This document shows, piece by piece, positions 44,690 to 54,648 of a stretch of DNA of 64,000 nt. Position 1 is the stretch's first letter. Each line of letters starts with the position of its first letter. A program made the position numbers and the translations under genes. A model generated the notes under the pieces. The model did not search any database, had not been told where the DNA came from, and was given only the letters and a program-made list of their open reading frames with translations. The stretch comes from Thiodiazotropha sp040507035 (lineage in GTDB: Bacteria; Pseudomonadota; Gammaproteobacteria; Chromatiales; Chromatiaceae), in the NCBI GenBank assembly GCA_040507035.1, contig JBEVVR010000004.1, positions 131,228-195,227 of the forward strand, read 5' to 3'.

Positions 44690-44935
44690 GGAACAATTCC
44701 TTGCAGGAGTCATCGATATAAACACGGAGAGGGACAGATGGCCGCGTTCCGTTTGAAGTCAAACTGCGTAACTTACCGGAAATTGGCAGCAGCGGAAAGT
44801 ATCGGGTGATTCGATGTCCCGGAAACGAGCTGGGTCTTCTTCCAACAGTGTGCGACCTCTTTCAAGTCCTGGGAAAGCATAATAGACTCTTTAATCCTTT
44901 GTTGAACATTTATCCTGGATCACAGGAGTAACTTC

Positions 44936-46807
44936 ATGCAGCGACGCTTAAACGGTCAGGATATTCTCTATTTCGGTGGCCTGATACTGGTGTTGATCAC
45001 CATTGTATTGGTGATGTATATGATCGATCGGCAATGGGAGAAGATGTCACGCATGGAGCAGCTGATGCGGGAGCAGGCCGGTGACCTGCGCGAGATCAGC
45101 AGTCAGGTGAGAAATCTGGGTAACCGTGTCGGCAATGGGTTGACCCTCTCCAGCGAGATCCCCGACGACAGCCGTAGAGCCACTCAAGCGGCCTTCAAGC
45201 GGGCCCACAAGGCCAGCCTGATGCCCGACTATGCGGAGGGCGATTGGCTGGTGCAGGCCTTCAGTGTCAACCTTAAATCCCTGACGCCTTTTATCTCCTC
45301 GGATGCCTACGCCTCGGATGTACAGAGTTACATTCAGGAGAGCCTGATTACACGCAATCCTGAAACCCTGGAGTGGGAGGGTCTGTTGGCCGAGTCCTGG
45401 GAGGTGAGCGAGGATGGACTGACATTCGTCTTCAAGCTGCGCGACGGATTGAGCTTTTCCGACGGCAAACCCCTGACCGCGGAAGATGTGGTCTTCTCCT
45501 TCGATTTTATTATGACCCCGGCGATCCAGGCGCCCCGGGAGCGGGCCTACTACTCGAAGATCGCCTCGGTGGAAGCCCTGGACAGTCTGACGGTGAAATT
45601 CCAGTTCGCCGAGCCCTATTTCAATGCCCTCTCCCTGGCCGGTGGACTGGCGGTGATGCCCAGGCATTTCTACGCACCCTATCTTGAGAGGCCCAACGAC
45701 TACAACCAATCCAAGGGGTTGCTGTTGGGATCGGGTCCCTATCGACTGCAGGATCCCACGAGCTGGTCACCGGACAAGGGTATGGTGGAGCTGCAACGCA
45801 ATCCCCGCTATTGGGGGCCGGTGCAGCCCTCCTTCGATCGCATCCTCTGGCGCGTGATCGAAAACGACAGCGCCCGTCTGACCACCTTTCGCAACGGGGA
45901 TATCGATGCCTATGGTTCCCGCCCCGTGGAGTATCGCAAACTGGTAGAGGATAAGGCGCTGGAGAAGAAGGCGGCCCATTGGGAATACATGAGCCCGGTG
46001 GCCGGCTACAGCTATATCGGCTGGAATCAGGAGCGCGATGGGGCAGCAACCCGTTTCACCGATAAACGGGTGCGCCAGGCCATGACCTATCTGATCGATC
46101 GCAAGCGTATCATTGACGAGATCTACCTCGGTTATGCAGAGGTTGCCTTGAGTCCTTTCAACAGTACCAGCAAGCAGCACAACCCTTCGCTGGCGCCGCG
46201 CAGCTACGATGAAGCCAAGGGTATGCAATTGCTGAAAGAGGTGGGTTATCAGGATCGCGATGGTGATGGGGTGCTGGAGGATGCACAGGGCGAGCCCTTC
46301 GAGTTCGAACTGGTCTACTTTCAGGGCAATGAAGATACCGGACGCATGGTGCTCTTTCTCAAGGACCTGCTGGCCCGTGCCGGTATCCTGCTGAAGCCCA
46401 AGCCGACGGAGTGGTCGGTGATGATCGATCTGCTCAACAAGCGGGATTTCGAGGCCATTACCCTGGGTTGGACCAGCGGTCTTGAGACCGATCTCTATCA
46501 GATGTTCCACAGCAGCCAGATCGCGGATGCGGGCAACAACTTCATCAACTACCGTAATGATAAGCTCGATCAGTTGGTCGATGAGGCCAGGGCCACCGTC
46601 GATGAGGATAAACGTATGCCCCTATGGCAACAGGCTGAAGCTGAGCTTTTCGAAGATCAGCCCTACACCTTTCTGATGCGGCGTAAGAGTCTGGTGTTTA
46701 TCGATCGCCGCATCCGTAACATCGTCAACACCAAGGTGGGCCTCAACTTCGGCAATCTGCCGATGGAGAACTATGTGCCGGCCAATGAGCAACGCTATCA
46801 GCAGTGA
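44936..46807 (+). CDS. Membrane-anchored peptide-type ABC substrate-binding protein
   Basis: 623 aa. Residues 13–29 form a membrane helix that does not look cleavable (YFGGLILVLITIVLVMYMI). It is followed by a heptad-type stretch (WEKMSRMEQLMREQAGDLR) and then a family-5 (OppA/DppA-like) binding domain from about residue 95: TRNPETLEWEGLLAESWEVS, DGLSFSDGKPLTAEDVVFSF and RQAMTYLIDRKRIIDE. It should capture peptides or similar oligomers in the periplasm. It is the first of five transporter genes; the next gene follows 38 bases later. A tethered rather than free binding protein is unusual for a Gram-negative system. Confidence 0.9.
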   Translation: MQRRLNGQDILYFGGLILVLITIVLVMYMIDRQWEKMSRMEQLMREQAGDLREISSQVRNLGNRVGNGLTLSSEIPDDSRRATQAAFKRAHKASLMPDYAEGDWLVQAFSVNLKSLTPFISSDAYASDVQSYIQESLITRNPETLEWEGLLAESWEVSEDGLTFVFKLRDGLSFSDGKPLTAEDVVFSFDFIMTPAIQAPRERAYYSKIASVEALDSLTVKFQFAEPYFNALSLAGGLAVMPRHFYAPYLERPNDYNQSKGLLLGSGPYRLQDPTSWSPDKGMVELQRNPRYWGPVQPSFDRILWRVIENDSARLTTFRNGDIDAYGSRPVEYRKLVEDKALEKKAAHWEYMSPVAGYSYIGWNQERDGAATRFTDKRVRQAMTYLIDRKRIIDEIYLGYAEVALSPFNSTSKQHNPSLAPRSYDEAKGMQLLKEVGYQDRDGDGVLEDAQGEPFEFELVYFQGNEDTGRMVLFLKDLLARAGILLKPKPTEWSVMIDLLNKRDFEAITLGWTSGLETDLYQMFHSSQIADAGNNFINYRNDKLDQLVDEARATVDEDKRMPLWQQAEAELFEDQPYTFLMRRKSLVFIDRRIRNIVNTKVGLNFGNLPMENYVPANEQRYQQ

Positions 46808-46845
46808 TCGATAACGACTTCACCCTTGTGAATACCAGGATCTGA

Positions 46846-48231
46846 ATGCTTACCTATCTGCTTCGAAGACTGTTGCTGATGCTCCCCACCCTGTTGGGAA
46901 TCACCCTGGTGGTGTTCGTTGTCATGGCCTCTTCTCCGGGTGGCATCAGCGCCAAGAGCCTGGTGGAGGGCCAGAACCTCGACCCGGAGGCGAAGCAGGA
47001 GATCGAGGCCTACTACAACCGCCTCTACGGTCTGGATAACCCCCCCTGGATGCAGTACCTGCGCTGGCTGAATAACGTCTCCCCGGCAGGCTTTACCTTC
47101 GATGAAGAGAACAACCTCAGCGGCTTCTCCTTTAGCAAGGGTTCCGACCTGGGTCGCAGTTTTCGCTACGGCCGCCCGGTCACCGACCTGCTGGCGGAGC
47201 GGGTGCCGATCACGGTGTTGCTGAATGTCTTGAGCATCCCGGTGGTCTACCTGCTGGCCCTGCTGGTGGGGGTGCGGGCGGCGGTGGAGCGGGGGCGATC
47301 CTTCGATGTCAGCAGCGGCATGGTGATGCTCGCCCTCTGGTCGGTACCGACCATGCTGGCCGGTGTGCTGTTGATCGGCTTTTTCGCCAACGATCAGTAT
47401 TGGCACTGGTTCCCCACCGCGGGCTTGAGTGATCGCCAGGTATTGGATCAGGTGTTTATGCCCCACTGGTCGAGTCTGTGGGATCTGGGGCTGCTGTTTC
47501 TGATGCTGGTGCTCTCCACCGCACTCTTCCTGTTTCTGGCCAACATGGGAGGAAAGATGATCCGCATGGCTCTGCTGGCCCTCTGCTGGTTCGCACTGGG
47601 ACTGGCTATGGTGCAACAGCTGCCCGAGTCCGGGCAATCGGTCAGCCTATGGATCCTTATCCCGACGCTGTTTGCCTTGCTGGCGGCCTGGCTCGCCTCC
47701 ACTGACTATCGCCTGATGCGACAGCTCGGTTTCGTCGTCACCGGTGTGCTGGTCGGGGGCCTCCTGTCGGTGCACTGGATGCAGGGGGAGTGGCTGCGGG
47801 GATTTCTCGTCGACCGTCTCTGGCATCTGGTGCTGCCGGTGGTCTGTCTCTCCTATGGCGGCTTTGCCGGACTGGCCAAGTTGACCCGCACCTCGGTGCT
47901 GGAGAATCTCCTCTCCGACTATGCCCGTACCGCCAGGGCCAAGGGACTCGCCGAGTCGTCGGTGTTGTGGAAGCATGTCTTCCGCAACAGCCTGCTGCCT
48001 CTGATAACCGTAGCCGCCAGCCTCCTGCCCAGCCTGTTGGCGGGCTCGGTGATTGTGGAGAGCATCTTCAGTATCGAGGGCATGGGTAAGCTGGCGGTGG
48101 AGGCGGTGCAGACCCGGGACCGGGAGCTGGTGCTGTCGATCACCCTCATCGGCGGCATGCTGACCCTGCTGGGTTATCTGCTGGCCGATATCCTCTACGC
48201 CCTGGCCGACCCGAGGGTCAGCTATGAGTAG
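46846..48231 (+). CDS. OppB/YejB-type ABC transporter permease with extra membrane segments
   Basis: 461 aa, about 100 residues longer than YejB. The N-terminal signature LLRRLLLMLPTLLGITLVVFVVM and the EAA loop near the C-terminus (SDYARTARAKGLAESSVLWKH) define the family. Between them, roughly residues 215–315, lies an insert with about four additional hydrophobic helices (LGLLFLMLVLSTALFLFLAN; MALLALCWFALGLAMV). It overlaps the next permease gene by eight bases. Confidence 0.92.
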   Translation: MLTYLLRRLLLMLPTLLGITLVVFVVMASSPGGISAKSLVEGQNLDPEAKQEIEAYYNRLYGLDNPPWMQYLRWLNNVSPAGFTFDEENNLSGFSFSKGSDLGRSFRYGRPVTDLLAERVPITVLLNVLSIPVVYLLALLVGVRAAVERGRSFDVSSGMVMLALWSVPTMLAGVLLIGFFANDQYWHWFPTAGLSDRQVLDQVFMPHWSSLWDLGLLFLMLVLSTALFLFLANMGGKMIRMALLALCWFALGLAMVQQLPESGQSVSLWILIPTLFALLAAWLASTDYRLMRQLGFVVTGVLVGGLLSVHWMQGEWLRGFLVDRLWHLVLPVVCLSYGGFAGLAKLTRTSVLENLLSDYARTARAKGLAESSVLWKHVFRNSLLPLITVAASLLPSLLAGSVIVESIFSIEGMGKLAVEAVQTRDRELVLSITLIGGMLTLLGYLLADILYALADPRVSYE

Positions 48232-49393
48232 TCGTCCGCAACGACAGAGCTACTGGCGCAGAATCTTGCGCCAGACCTTTCTGCGCTGGGGGGCGAGACT
48301 GGGGCTCTTCTGGGTCGCGGTGCTGGCCCTGGTGGGGGTCTTCGCACCCTTCCTGGCGAGCAGCTTTCCCCTCTTGCTGAGTGAAGGGGGAGAGCTCAAG
48401 AGCCCGGTGCTGGACTATCTGCAACCCGTGGATGTGATCTTCCTGGTCGGCTTCGTCGCCTTTCTCCTGCTCTCCCTCTGGCGCACGCTCTTCTGGCACA
48501 AGCTGTTGGTCTTCCTCGGCCTTATCGGGGTGACGGCGTTGCTGGCCTACGCCCTGGTCTCGCCACCCAAGCTGGTGATTTATGAGCAGTACCGGGTCGC
48601 CGAGGCGCAAGGCAACTACGATTGGGTCGTCTATGCCCCGGTTCCCTATTCGCCGAAGGACTATCAACGGGAGCAGGGCGATACCGGCCTTGAGGCGCCC
48701 CTATCCAACGGCGATCGCAACCACTGGTTCGGTACCGAACAGAACGGTGCCGATGTGCTCAGCCGCATGATCCACGCCTCGCGCATCGCCCTCGGTATCG
48801 GCTTTGTTGCCACCGGCATCGCCATGGTGTTGGGGATTATCATCGGTGGCCTGATGGGTTACTTCTCCGGCGTGGTGGACATGCTCGGGATGCGTCTGGT
48901 GGAGATCTTCGAGGCGGTGCCGACCCTGTTCCTGCTACTGACTTTCGTCGCCTTCTTCGGCCGCAGTCTCTATATCATGATGGTGATCATCGGCATCACC
49001 AGCTGGCCCGGTTACGCCCGCTATGTGCGCGCCGAGTTCCTGCGCCTGCGCAAGCAGGACTTCGTGCAGGCGGCGGAGGCGGCGGGGCTGCCGCTGCCCT
49101 CGATCCTATTCCGCCACATGCTGCCCAACGGCATGGGGCCGGTGCTGGTGGCGGCCAGCTTCGGTGTGGCCTCCGCAATCCTCGCCGAGGCGACCCTGAG
49201 CTTTCTTGGCCTCGGTCTGGTGGACGATCCCTCCTGGGGCGAGATGCTCAACCAGGCGGTGCAGTCTTCCCGCTTCAACTGGTGGATGGCGGCCTTCCCC
49301 GGCGGTGCCATCTTTTTCACGGTGTTTGCCTACAATCTGATCGGTGAGTCCCTGCGCGATGCCATCGATCCCTATCTGAGCAAGTCGGGCTGA
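48224..49393 (+). CDS. OppC/YejE-type ABC transporter permease
   Basis: 389 aa. It pairs with the preceding permease. The core lies at residues 175–385 with the EAA loop FVQAAEAAGLPLPSILFRHM and the ending NLIGESLRDAIDPYL. The N-terminal part has three extra hydrophobic stretches (GLFWVAVLALVGVFAPFLAS; VIFLVGFVAFLLLSLW; LLVFLGLIGVTALLAYALV). It contains the conserved NHWFGTEQNGADVLSRMI segment. Its stop shares one base with the start of the next gene (TGATG). Confidence 0.93.
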   Translation: MSSRPQRQSYWRRILRQTFLRWGARLGLFWVAVLALVGVFAPFLASSFPLLLSEGGELKSPVLDYLQPVDVIFLVGFVAFLLLSLWRTLFWHKLLVFLGLIGVTALLAYALVSPPKLVIYEQYRVAEAQGNYDWVVYAPVPYSPKDYQREQGDTGLEAPLSNGDRNHWFGTEQNGADVLSRMIHASRIALGIGFVATGIAMVLGIIIGGLMGYFSGVVDMLGMRLVEIFEAVPTLFLLLTFVAFFGRSLYIMMVIIGITSWPGYARYVRAEFLRLRKQDFVQAAEAAGLPLPSILFRHMLPNGMGPVLVAASFGVASAILAEATLSFLGLGLVDDPSWGEMLNQAVQSSRFNWWMAAFPGGAIFFTVFAYNLIGESLRDAIDPYLSKSG

Positions 49394-51021
49394 TGCTGCT
49401 CTCGGTGAAACAGCTCCAGACCTGGTTCCAGCACCAGGGCCGCACCATCAAGGCGGTGGACGAGATCAGCTTCGAGATCGCCCGGGGTGAGACCTTCTGC
49501 CTGGTCGGCGAGTCGGGGAGCGGGAAATCGATCAGTGCGCTATCGATCATGCAATTGCTACCCAAATCCAATCTGCAACGCCACCGTGGTGAGATCCTGT
49601 TTCAACCCCAGGGAGGGGAGAGGGTTGATTTGACATCATTGAGTGAAGCCGAGATGCAGCAGGTGCGGGGAGGCAGGATCGCGATGATCTTTCAGGAGCC
49701 GATGAGCTCGCTGAATCCCGTATTCACCATTGGCGAACAGATCCTCGAGGCGGTGCGGCTGCACTTTGCGGAGCTCTCCGAGGCAGAGGCCTGGCAGCGG
49801 GTGATGGACGCCCTGGAGGCGGTGCAACTGCCCGATCCCCAGACCCGGGTCCACAGCTATCCCCATCAGCTCTCGGGAGGGCAGCGGCAGCGGGTGATGA
49901 TCGCCATGGCCATGGCCTGTGAACCCGACCTGTTGATCGCCGATGAACCTACCACCGCGCTGGATGTCACGGTGCAGCGGGAGATCCTGCGGCTGATGAA
50001 AGATCTGCAGCAGCGTACACAAATGGCGATTCTCTTCATCACCCACGACTTCGGTGTGGTATCACAGATTGCCGATCGCGTCGGTGTCATGCAGCAGGGT
50101 AAGCTGGTTGAGACCGGTGCCACCGAGCAGATCATCCATCGCCCCAGCCACAGCTATACCCAGGCGTTGATTGCGGCGCTGCCGGAAAACCTGGCCCTGC
50201 AGCAGAAACACGAGCTGCACGACAAAGAGAATCCACTGATCAGACTCTCTCAGCTGGAGATCCATTTTCCGGTGCGCAAAGGGCTCCTGCGCCGGGTTGT
50301 CGATCAGGTGCGGGCGGTGGACGGTGTCGACCTGGAGATACCCCGGGGCGAGATTCTGGCCCTGGTGGGGGAGTCGGGCAGCGGCAAGACCACCCTGGGG
50401 CGGGGGATTCTGCGCCTCACCGAGCCCACCGCCGGTCGGGTGGCCTTCGATGATACAGATATCACCGAGCTGAAGCGGTCACAGCTGAGGCGTTTTCGCC
50501 GCAATATGCAGATCATCTTTCAGGATCCGATCTCATCCCTCAATCCGCGTCTGAGCATTGCCGGGATTCTCACCGAACCGATGAAGGTGCACGCAATCGG
50601 CGAGAATCAGGAGGAGCGGCTTGAGATCGCCAGGGATCTGTTACACCAGGTGCAGATGGAAGAGGATACCCTGTGGCGCTATCCCCATGAGTTTTCCGGC
50701 GGTCAGCGACAGCGGATCGGTATCGCCAGGGCCCTCTCCCTGAACCCCTCCTTCATCGTTTGTGACGAGATTACCAGCGCCCTGGATGTCTCCGTGCAGG
50801 CGGAGATCCTGCGCATGTTGTTGGATCTGCGCGCGAAACGGGGCCTCACCCTGCTTTTCATCACCCACAATATCGGTGTGGTGGAGTATGTCAGTGACCG
50901 TACCGCGGTGATGTATCAGGGCAAAATCGTGGAACAGGGCAGAACCGAGGACATCGTCAACCGGCCGCAGAATCGTTACACCCAGCAATTGATTGCCGCG
51001 GTGCCGAGGGTTCCGGTCTGA
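49393..51021 (+). CDS. Double-NBD ABC ATPase, YejF-like
   Basis: 542 aa. Two complete nucleotide-binding domains in one chain: the first has Walker A GESGSGKS and signature LSGGQRQRV, the second Walker A GESGSGKT and signature FSGGQRQRI. Both have intact Walker B Glu residues (LLIADEPTTALD; IVCDEITSALD). This single protein could energise the two permeases alone, as YejF does. It lacks the Cys-rich C-terminal extension seen in the next gene. Start coupled to the upstream stop. Confidence 0.95.
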   Translation: MLLSVKQLQTWFQHQGRTIKAVDEISFEIARGETFCLVGESGSGKSISALSIMQLLPKSNLQRHRGEILFQPQGGERVDLTSLSEAEMQQVRGGRIAMIFQEPMSSLNPVFTIGEQILEAVRLHFAELSEAEAWQRVMDALEAVQLPDPQTRVHSYPHQLSGGQRQRVMIAMAMACEPDLLIADEPTTALDVTVQREILRLMKDLQQRTQMAILFITHDFGVVSQIADRVGVMQQGKLVETGATEQIIHRPSHSYTQALIAALPENLALQQKHELHDKENPLIRLSQLEIHFPVRKGLLRRVVDQVRAVDGVDLEIPRGEILALVGESGSGKTTLGRGILRLTEPTAGRVAFDDTDITELKRSQLRRFRRNMQIIFQDPISSLNPRLSIAGILTEPMKVHAIGENQEERLEIARDLLHQVQMEEDTLWRYPHEFSGGQRQRIGIARALSLNPSFIVCDEITSALDVSVQAEILRMLLDLRAKRGLTLLFITHNIGVVEYVSDRTAVMYQGKIVEQGRTEDIVNRPQNRYTQQLIAAVPRVPV

Positions 51022-51078
51022 AACGGCCTGACAAGACCAAGTGTAGGGTGCGGCTCGCCGCACCGACAGTATTGACTG

Positions 51079-53079
51079 ATGATGGCTAAATCCCTGTTGA
51101 AGGTTAACGAGCTGCAGCTTGTGCTGAAAAGCAGCGGCGACAGGCACACCATTGTCGACGGCCTCGACCTGGAGATCGCTCAAGGTGAGACATTCGCCCT
51201 GGTCGGGGAGTCGGGGTGCGGTAAGTCGATGACAGCACTCTCGCTGATGCGGCTGTTGCCCCCCGCTGTCGCAGTCGATGGGGGTGATATCCTTTTCAAC
51301 GGCCAGGCTATCCTCGGACTGGATCAAACGGCGATACGGCTGCTGCGCGGCGGCCAGCTCGGTATGGTGTTCCAGGAGCCGATGAGCTCGCTGAATCCGT
51401 TGATGAAGATCGGTCGCCAAATTGCCGAAGCGGTGGAATTGCACAGCGATCTGCACGGGGGGGCGGTCAAGCGACGCATCCTCGAGCTGTTGCAGGCGGT
51501 CGCGATTCCCGATCCCGAACGCTGCATGGAACAATACCCCCATCAACTCTCCGGCGGCATGAAACAGCGGGTTATGATCGCCATGGCATTGGCGGGAGAT
51601 CCCAAACTGCTGATTGCCGACGAACCCACCACCGCCCTCGATGTCACCATGCAGGCGCAGATCCTGGATTTGCTGAAGAGGCTGCAACAGGAGAGGGGTA
51701 TGTCGATCCTGCTGATCACCCACGACCTGGGGGTGGTGGCTGGGATGGCCGACCGGGTTGCGGTCATGTATGCAGGAGAGATCGTTGAAGCTGCCCCTGT
51801 GGCCACTTTTTTTCGAGAGCCCAAGCACCCCTACAGCCGATTGCTCTTCGCATCCCTGCCCGAACAGAGGCAACCCGGGGAGAAGTTGGCTGCGATCAAA
51901 GGTAGTGTCCCCCCCTTGGGTAGTGAATTCAACGGTTGCCGTTTTGCTGAGCGTTGTGATCAGAGCCGGCAGGTCTGCCACACCAAAACCGTGGCCTGGC
52001 TACCACTCGATAGACGTTCGGGCGTGCGTTGTCTGATCTATGCCGATGAGGGCCTAGAGCCAAGTTCGAGGGCAGTGGCGCGGGACTTTCATTCAGCCGC
52101 CCTGCAGAGGGGTGGCGAAGAGCTTTTGTCAGTGCAGAGCCTGCAGGTCCATTTTCCTGTCCGCAGCGGCCTGCTGCAGCGGGCGAGCCACCAGCTCAAG
52201 GCGGTGGACGGGGTGGATCTGCAGATAACCAAAGGCTCGGTGGTGGCCTTGGTTGGAGAGTCGGGTTGTGGCAAATCCACTTTGGGCAAGGCGATTTTGC
52301 AGCTTATCGAGATTACCGCTGGACGGGTCACACTCAATGGCAAGGAGTTGACCGGGATGAAGGGGAGTGAGCTACGCAAGCTGCGCGCTGAGCTCCAGAT
52401 CATCTTCCAGGATCCGCTCTCATCCATGAACCCCAGGATGCGGGTGGCCGATATCATCGCGGAGGGATTGCATGCGCAACACAGGCATGGTCGACAGGCG
52501 CTGAACAGGCGCGTCGAGTCCCTGTTGTTGCAGGTGGGTCTGCCGGCCTCGGCGGCTGACAGATACCCCCATGAGTTTTCCGGTGGTCAAAGGCAGCGGA
52601 TCTGCGTGGCGCGGGCATTGGCGGTAGAGCCGCGCATGATTGTCTGTGATGAACCGACCAGCGCACTGGATCTTTCGGTGCAGGCACAGATACTCAATCT
52701 CCTCAAGGGATTGCAGCAACAGCTCCAGCTCTCCTACCTGTTTATCTCACACGATATATCCGTTGTCGCCTATATCGCCGATGAGATCGCGGTCATGTAT
52801 CTTGGTCGCATCGTCGAGAGGGGCAAGACCGATGATGTGATGCAGCGGCCGATGCACCCCTATACCCGTGCGCTACTCTCAGCGGTTCCGCTGGCCGACC
52901 CTGGTAAGACCCGTAAGGTGATTCGGCTCTCGGGGGAGTTGCCATCGGCGCTCAACCCGCCGAGTGGATGTCATTTCCATCCACGCTGTCCGCAAGCCGA
53001 GTCGGATTGCGAAACGACATATCCCGAGGAGGTCAGGATCACTCAAACCCATCGCGTGTGGTGCAAGTTGTTAACATAA
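51079..53079 (+). CDS. Second double-NBD ABC ATPase with Opp-type C-terminal extensions
   Basis: 666 aa. Again two full nucleotide-binding domains: Walker A GESGCGKS twice, signatures LSGGMKQRV and FSGGQRQRI, Walker B LLIADEPTTALD and IVCDEPTSALD. Each half is followed by the oligopeptide-transporter C-terminal module with clustered cysteines (NGCRFAERCDQSRQVCH; SGCHFHPRCPQAESDCE), a pattern linked in some relatives to an iron–sulfur cluster. It begins 58 bases after the first double-NBD ATPase. Two such ATPases in one operon is more than a standard transporter needs. Confidence 0.93.
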   Translation: MMAKSLLKVNELQLVLKSSGDRHTIVDGLDLEIAQGETFALVGESGCGKSMTALSLMRLLPPAVAVDGGDILFNGQAILGLDQTAIRLLRGGQLGMVFQEPMSSLNPLMKIGRQIAEAVELHSDLHGGAVKRRILELLQAVAIPDPERCMEQYPHQLSGGMKQRVMIAMALAGDPKLLIADEPTTALDVTMQAQILDLLKRLQQERGMSILLITHDLGVVAGMADRVAVMYAGEIVEAAPVATFFREPKHPYSRLLFASLPEQRQPGEKLAAIKGSVPPLGSEFNGCRFAERCDQSRQVCHTKTVAWLPLDRRSGVRCLIYADEGLEPSSRAVARDFHSAALQRGGEELLSVQSLQVHFPVRSGLLQRASHQLKAVDGVDLQITKGSVVALVGESGCGKSTLGKAILQLIEITAGRVTLNGKELTGMKGSELRKLRAELQIIFQDPLSSMNPRMRVADIIAEGLHAQHRHGRQALNRRVESLLLQVGLPASAADRYPHEFSGGQRQRICVARALAVEPRMIVCDEPTSALDLSVQAQILNLLKGLQQQLQLSYLFISHDISVVAYIADEIAVMYLGRIVERGKTDDVMQRPMHPYTRALLSAVPLADPGKTRKVIRLSGELPSALNPPSGCHFHPRCPQAESDCETTYPEEVRITQTHRVWCKLLT

Positions 53080-53130
53080 GTTTCATAGCGGATTTGTTGT
53101 TTGCCGTGTCTGGGAAAATAGTAGAGAATC

Positions 53131-53156
53131 TCATCAACAAAAAAATTTGTTGATGA
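53131..53156. terminator. Perfect hairpin after the ABC operon
   Basis: TCATCAACAAA (53131–53141), loop AAAA, TTTGTTGATGA (53146–53156): an 11-base-pair stem 51 bases after the last ABC gene and 73 bases before the diguanylate cyclase gene. No T run follows, so it may be a terminator or a protein-binding palindrome. Confidence 0.5.
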
Positions 53157-53228
53157 CACGACGACAGCAAATTAGTAGCAAACGACATCTAGAGAACAGA
53201 GGCGCCCTTTCGGTCAGCTCTGCAAAGC

Positions 53229-54644
53229 ATGCGATTAACCATACAAACCAAACTGTTCTTGAGCCACTTCATTGCGATCATTCTCGTCTCCGGTAGTGTA
53301 GGCACCTATTTTTATCAAAGTGCCAGTGATAATCTCATGAATGCGCTGCAGTCGAGGTTGAAGAACAGTGCAGCCCTGATCAGCCAGGGGCTGAGCGTCG
53401 ACAACTTGGATCAGATTCGCGACGAATCGGATGTCAGTCATCCTGTGTATAAGCAGAACGTCAGTGCACTGCGTGAGTTCATCAAGGCCAATCCCGATAT
53501 CGCCTTTGTCTACATAATGCGCAAACTGGATGACAAGGTCTTTTTCGTCATCGATTCCGATACCCAGGATCCGGCCCTCCCGGGTGAAGAGTATGAGCAC
53601 GATATACCGGAATTGATGGAGGGTTTTATACGGCCCTCGGTGGATGAAACTATCACTGAAGACAAATGGGGTTTCTTCCTCTCCGGTTATTCTCCCCTCG
53701 ACGGGGGTGAGGATGACTATATGGTGGGTATAGACATGCGCGCGGATGAAGTGCAGAGCAAGTTTGAAAAGATACGGCTTGCAGGCTTTCTTTCGCTCGC
53801 GTTTTCGATAATTCTGGCAACAGTTTTCAGTCGTCTGCTATCCATCAACTTCACCAAGCGCATTACCTACATGACAACACGTTTTGCCTCCATTGCGCCT
53901 ATCGATGAGGACGTTATCGACGAACTCCGGGGTGATGAACTGGATCAGTTAACGCACTCATTCGATCAGATGTCACAGCGCTTGCGTATCAAGCAGCAAC
54001 AGATTGATGCCAATCAGGTCGCGCTGCATAAAGCGCATGATGATTTGGAACAGCGGGTTGAACACCGCACGGCGGAATTGGTGCAGACAAACGAAAAGTT
54101 GCTCAAAGAGATAGCCGAGCGCAAAAACATCGAACGCATACTGGAGCAGACCTCCTGTACGGATTATCTTACCGGGGTGCTGAATCGAAGGGCAATGACC
54201 GATCGCCTGGAGCAGGTTTTGGCGCAAACAGCAAGAGGTGCTAAAAGTTTCTGCATCATTCTTCTGGACATAGATCATTTCAAAACTATAAATGATCAGT
54301 ATGGCCACGATGTCGGTGATCGGGTGTTGAAGCATTGCGTTGAAACAATGAGTAGCTGCATCAGGGAAGCGGATGTACTTGCTCGCTGGGGCGGTGAGGA
54401 GTTTCTGATCTTGACTCCGGAAACCGAACTTGACGAAGCGGATAATTTGGCACAACGTGTGTGCCAACAGTTGGCTGCTGCCTCGATTGTTCTCCAGCAA
54501 CATGAAATATCGGTCACCGCGAGTTTTGGTTTGACCCGGCATCAGTTGGGAGAAAACCTCAGGCGCTGCCTGAAACGTGCCGATGACGCCCTCTACGCGG
54601 CAAAGGCACAAGGTCGAAATTGTGTAGTGGTAATTGATGGGTGA
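53229..54644 (+). CDS. Membrane diguanylate cyclase with HAMP-like linker
   Basis: 471 aa. Transmembrane helices at about 8–28 and 186–204 enclose a periplasmic sensor of 155 residues. A HAMP-like segment, a coiled-coil (about 250–305) and a GGDEF domain follow. The active site reads GGEEF (388–392), the functional variant, and an inhibitory-site RxxD is present (R379–D382), so it should synthesise c-di-GMP under product inhibition. The downstream ATPase gene begins four bases after its stop, pointing to co-expression. Confidence 0.93.
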   Translation: MRLTIQTKLFLSHFIAIILVSGSVGTYFYQSASDNLMNALQSRLKNSAALISQGLSVDNLDQIRDESDVSHPVYKQNVSALREFIKANPDIAFVYIMRKLDDKVFFVIDSDTQDPALPGEEYEHDIPELMEGFIRPSVDETITEDKWGFFLSGYSPLDGGEDDYMVGIDMRADEVQSKFEKIRLAGFLSLAFSIILATVFSRLLSINFTKRITYMTTRFASIAPIDEDVIDELRGDELDQLTHSFDQMSQRLRIKQQQIDANQVALHKAHDDLEQRVEHRTAELVQTNEKLLKEIAERKNIERILEQTSCTDYLTGVLNRRAMTDRLEQVLAQTARGAKSFCIILLDIDHFKTINDQYGHDVGDRVLKHCVETMSSCIREADVLARWGGEEFLILTPETELDEADNLAQRVCQQLAAASIVLQQHEISVTASFGLTRHQLGENLRRCLKRADDALYAAKAQGRNCVVVIDG

Positions 54645-54648
54645 GCCT

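Noticed and set aside
50641..51981. 446-codon antisense frame across both ABC ATPase genes
   Set aside because: Low-complexity shadow of conserved ATPase coding sequence; spans two real genes.
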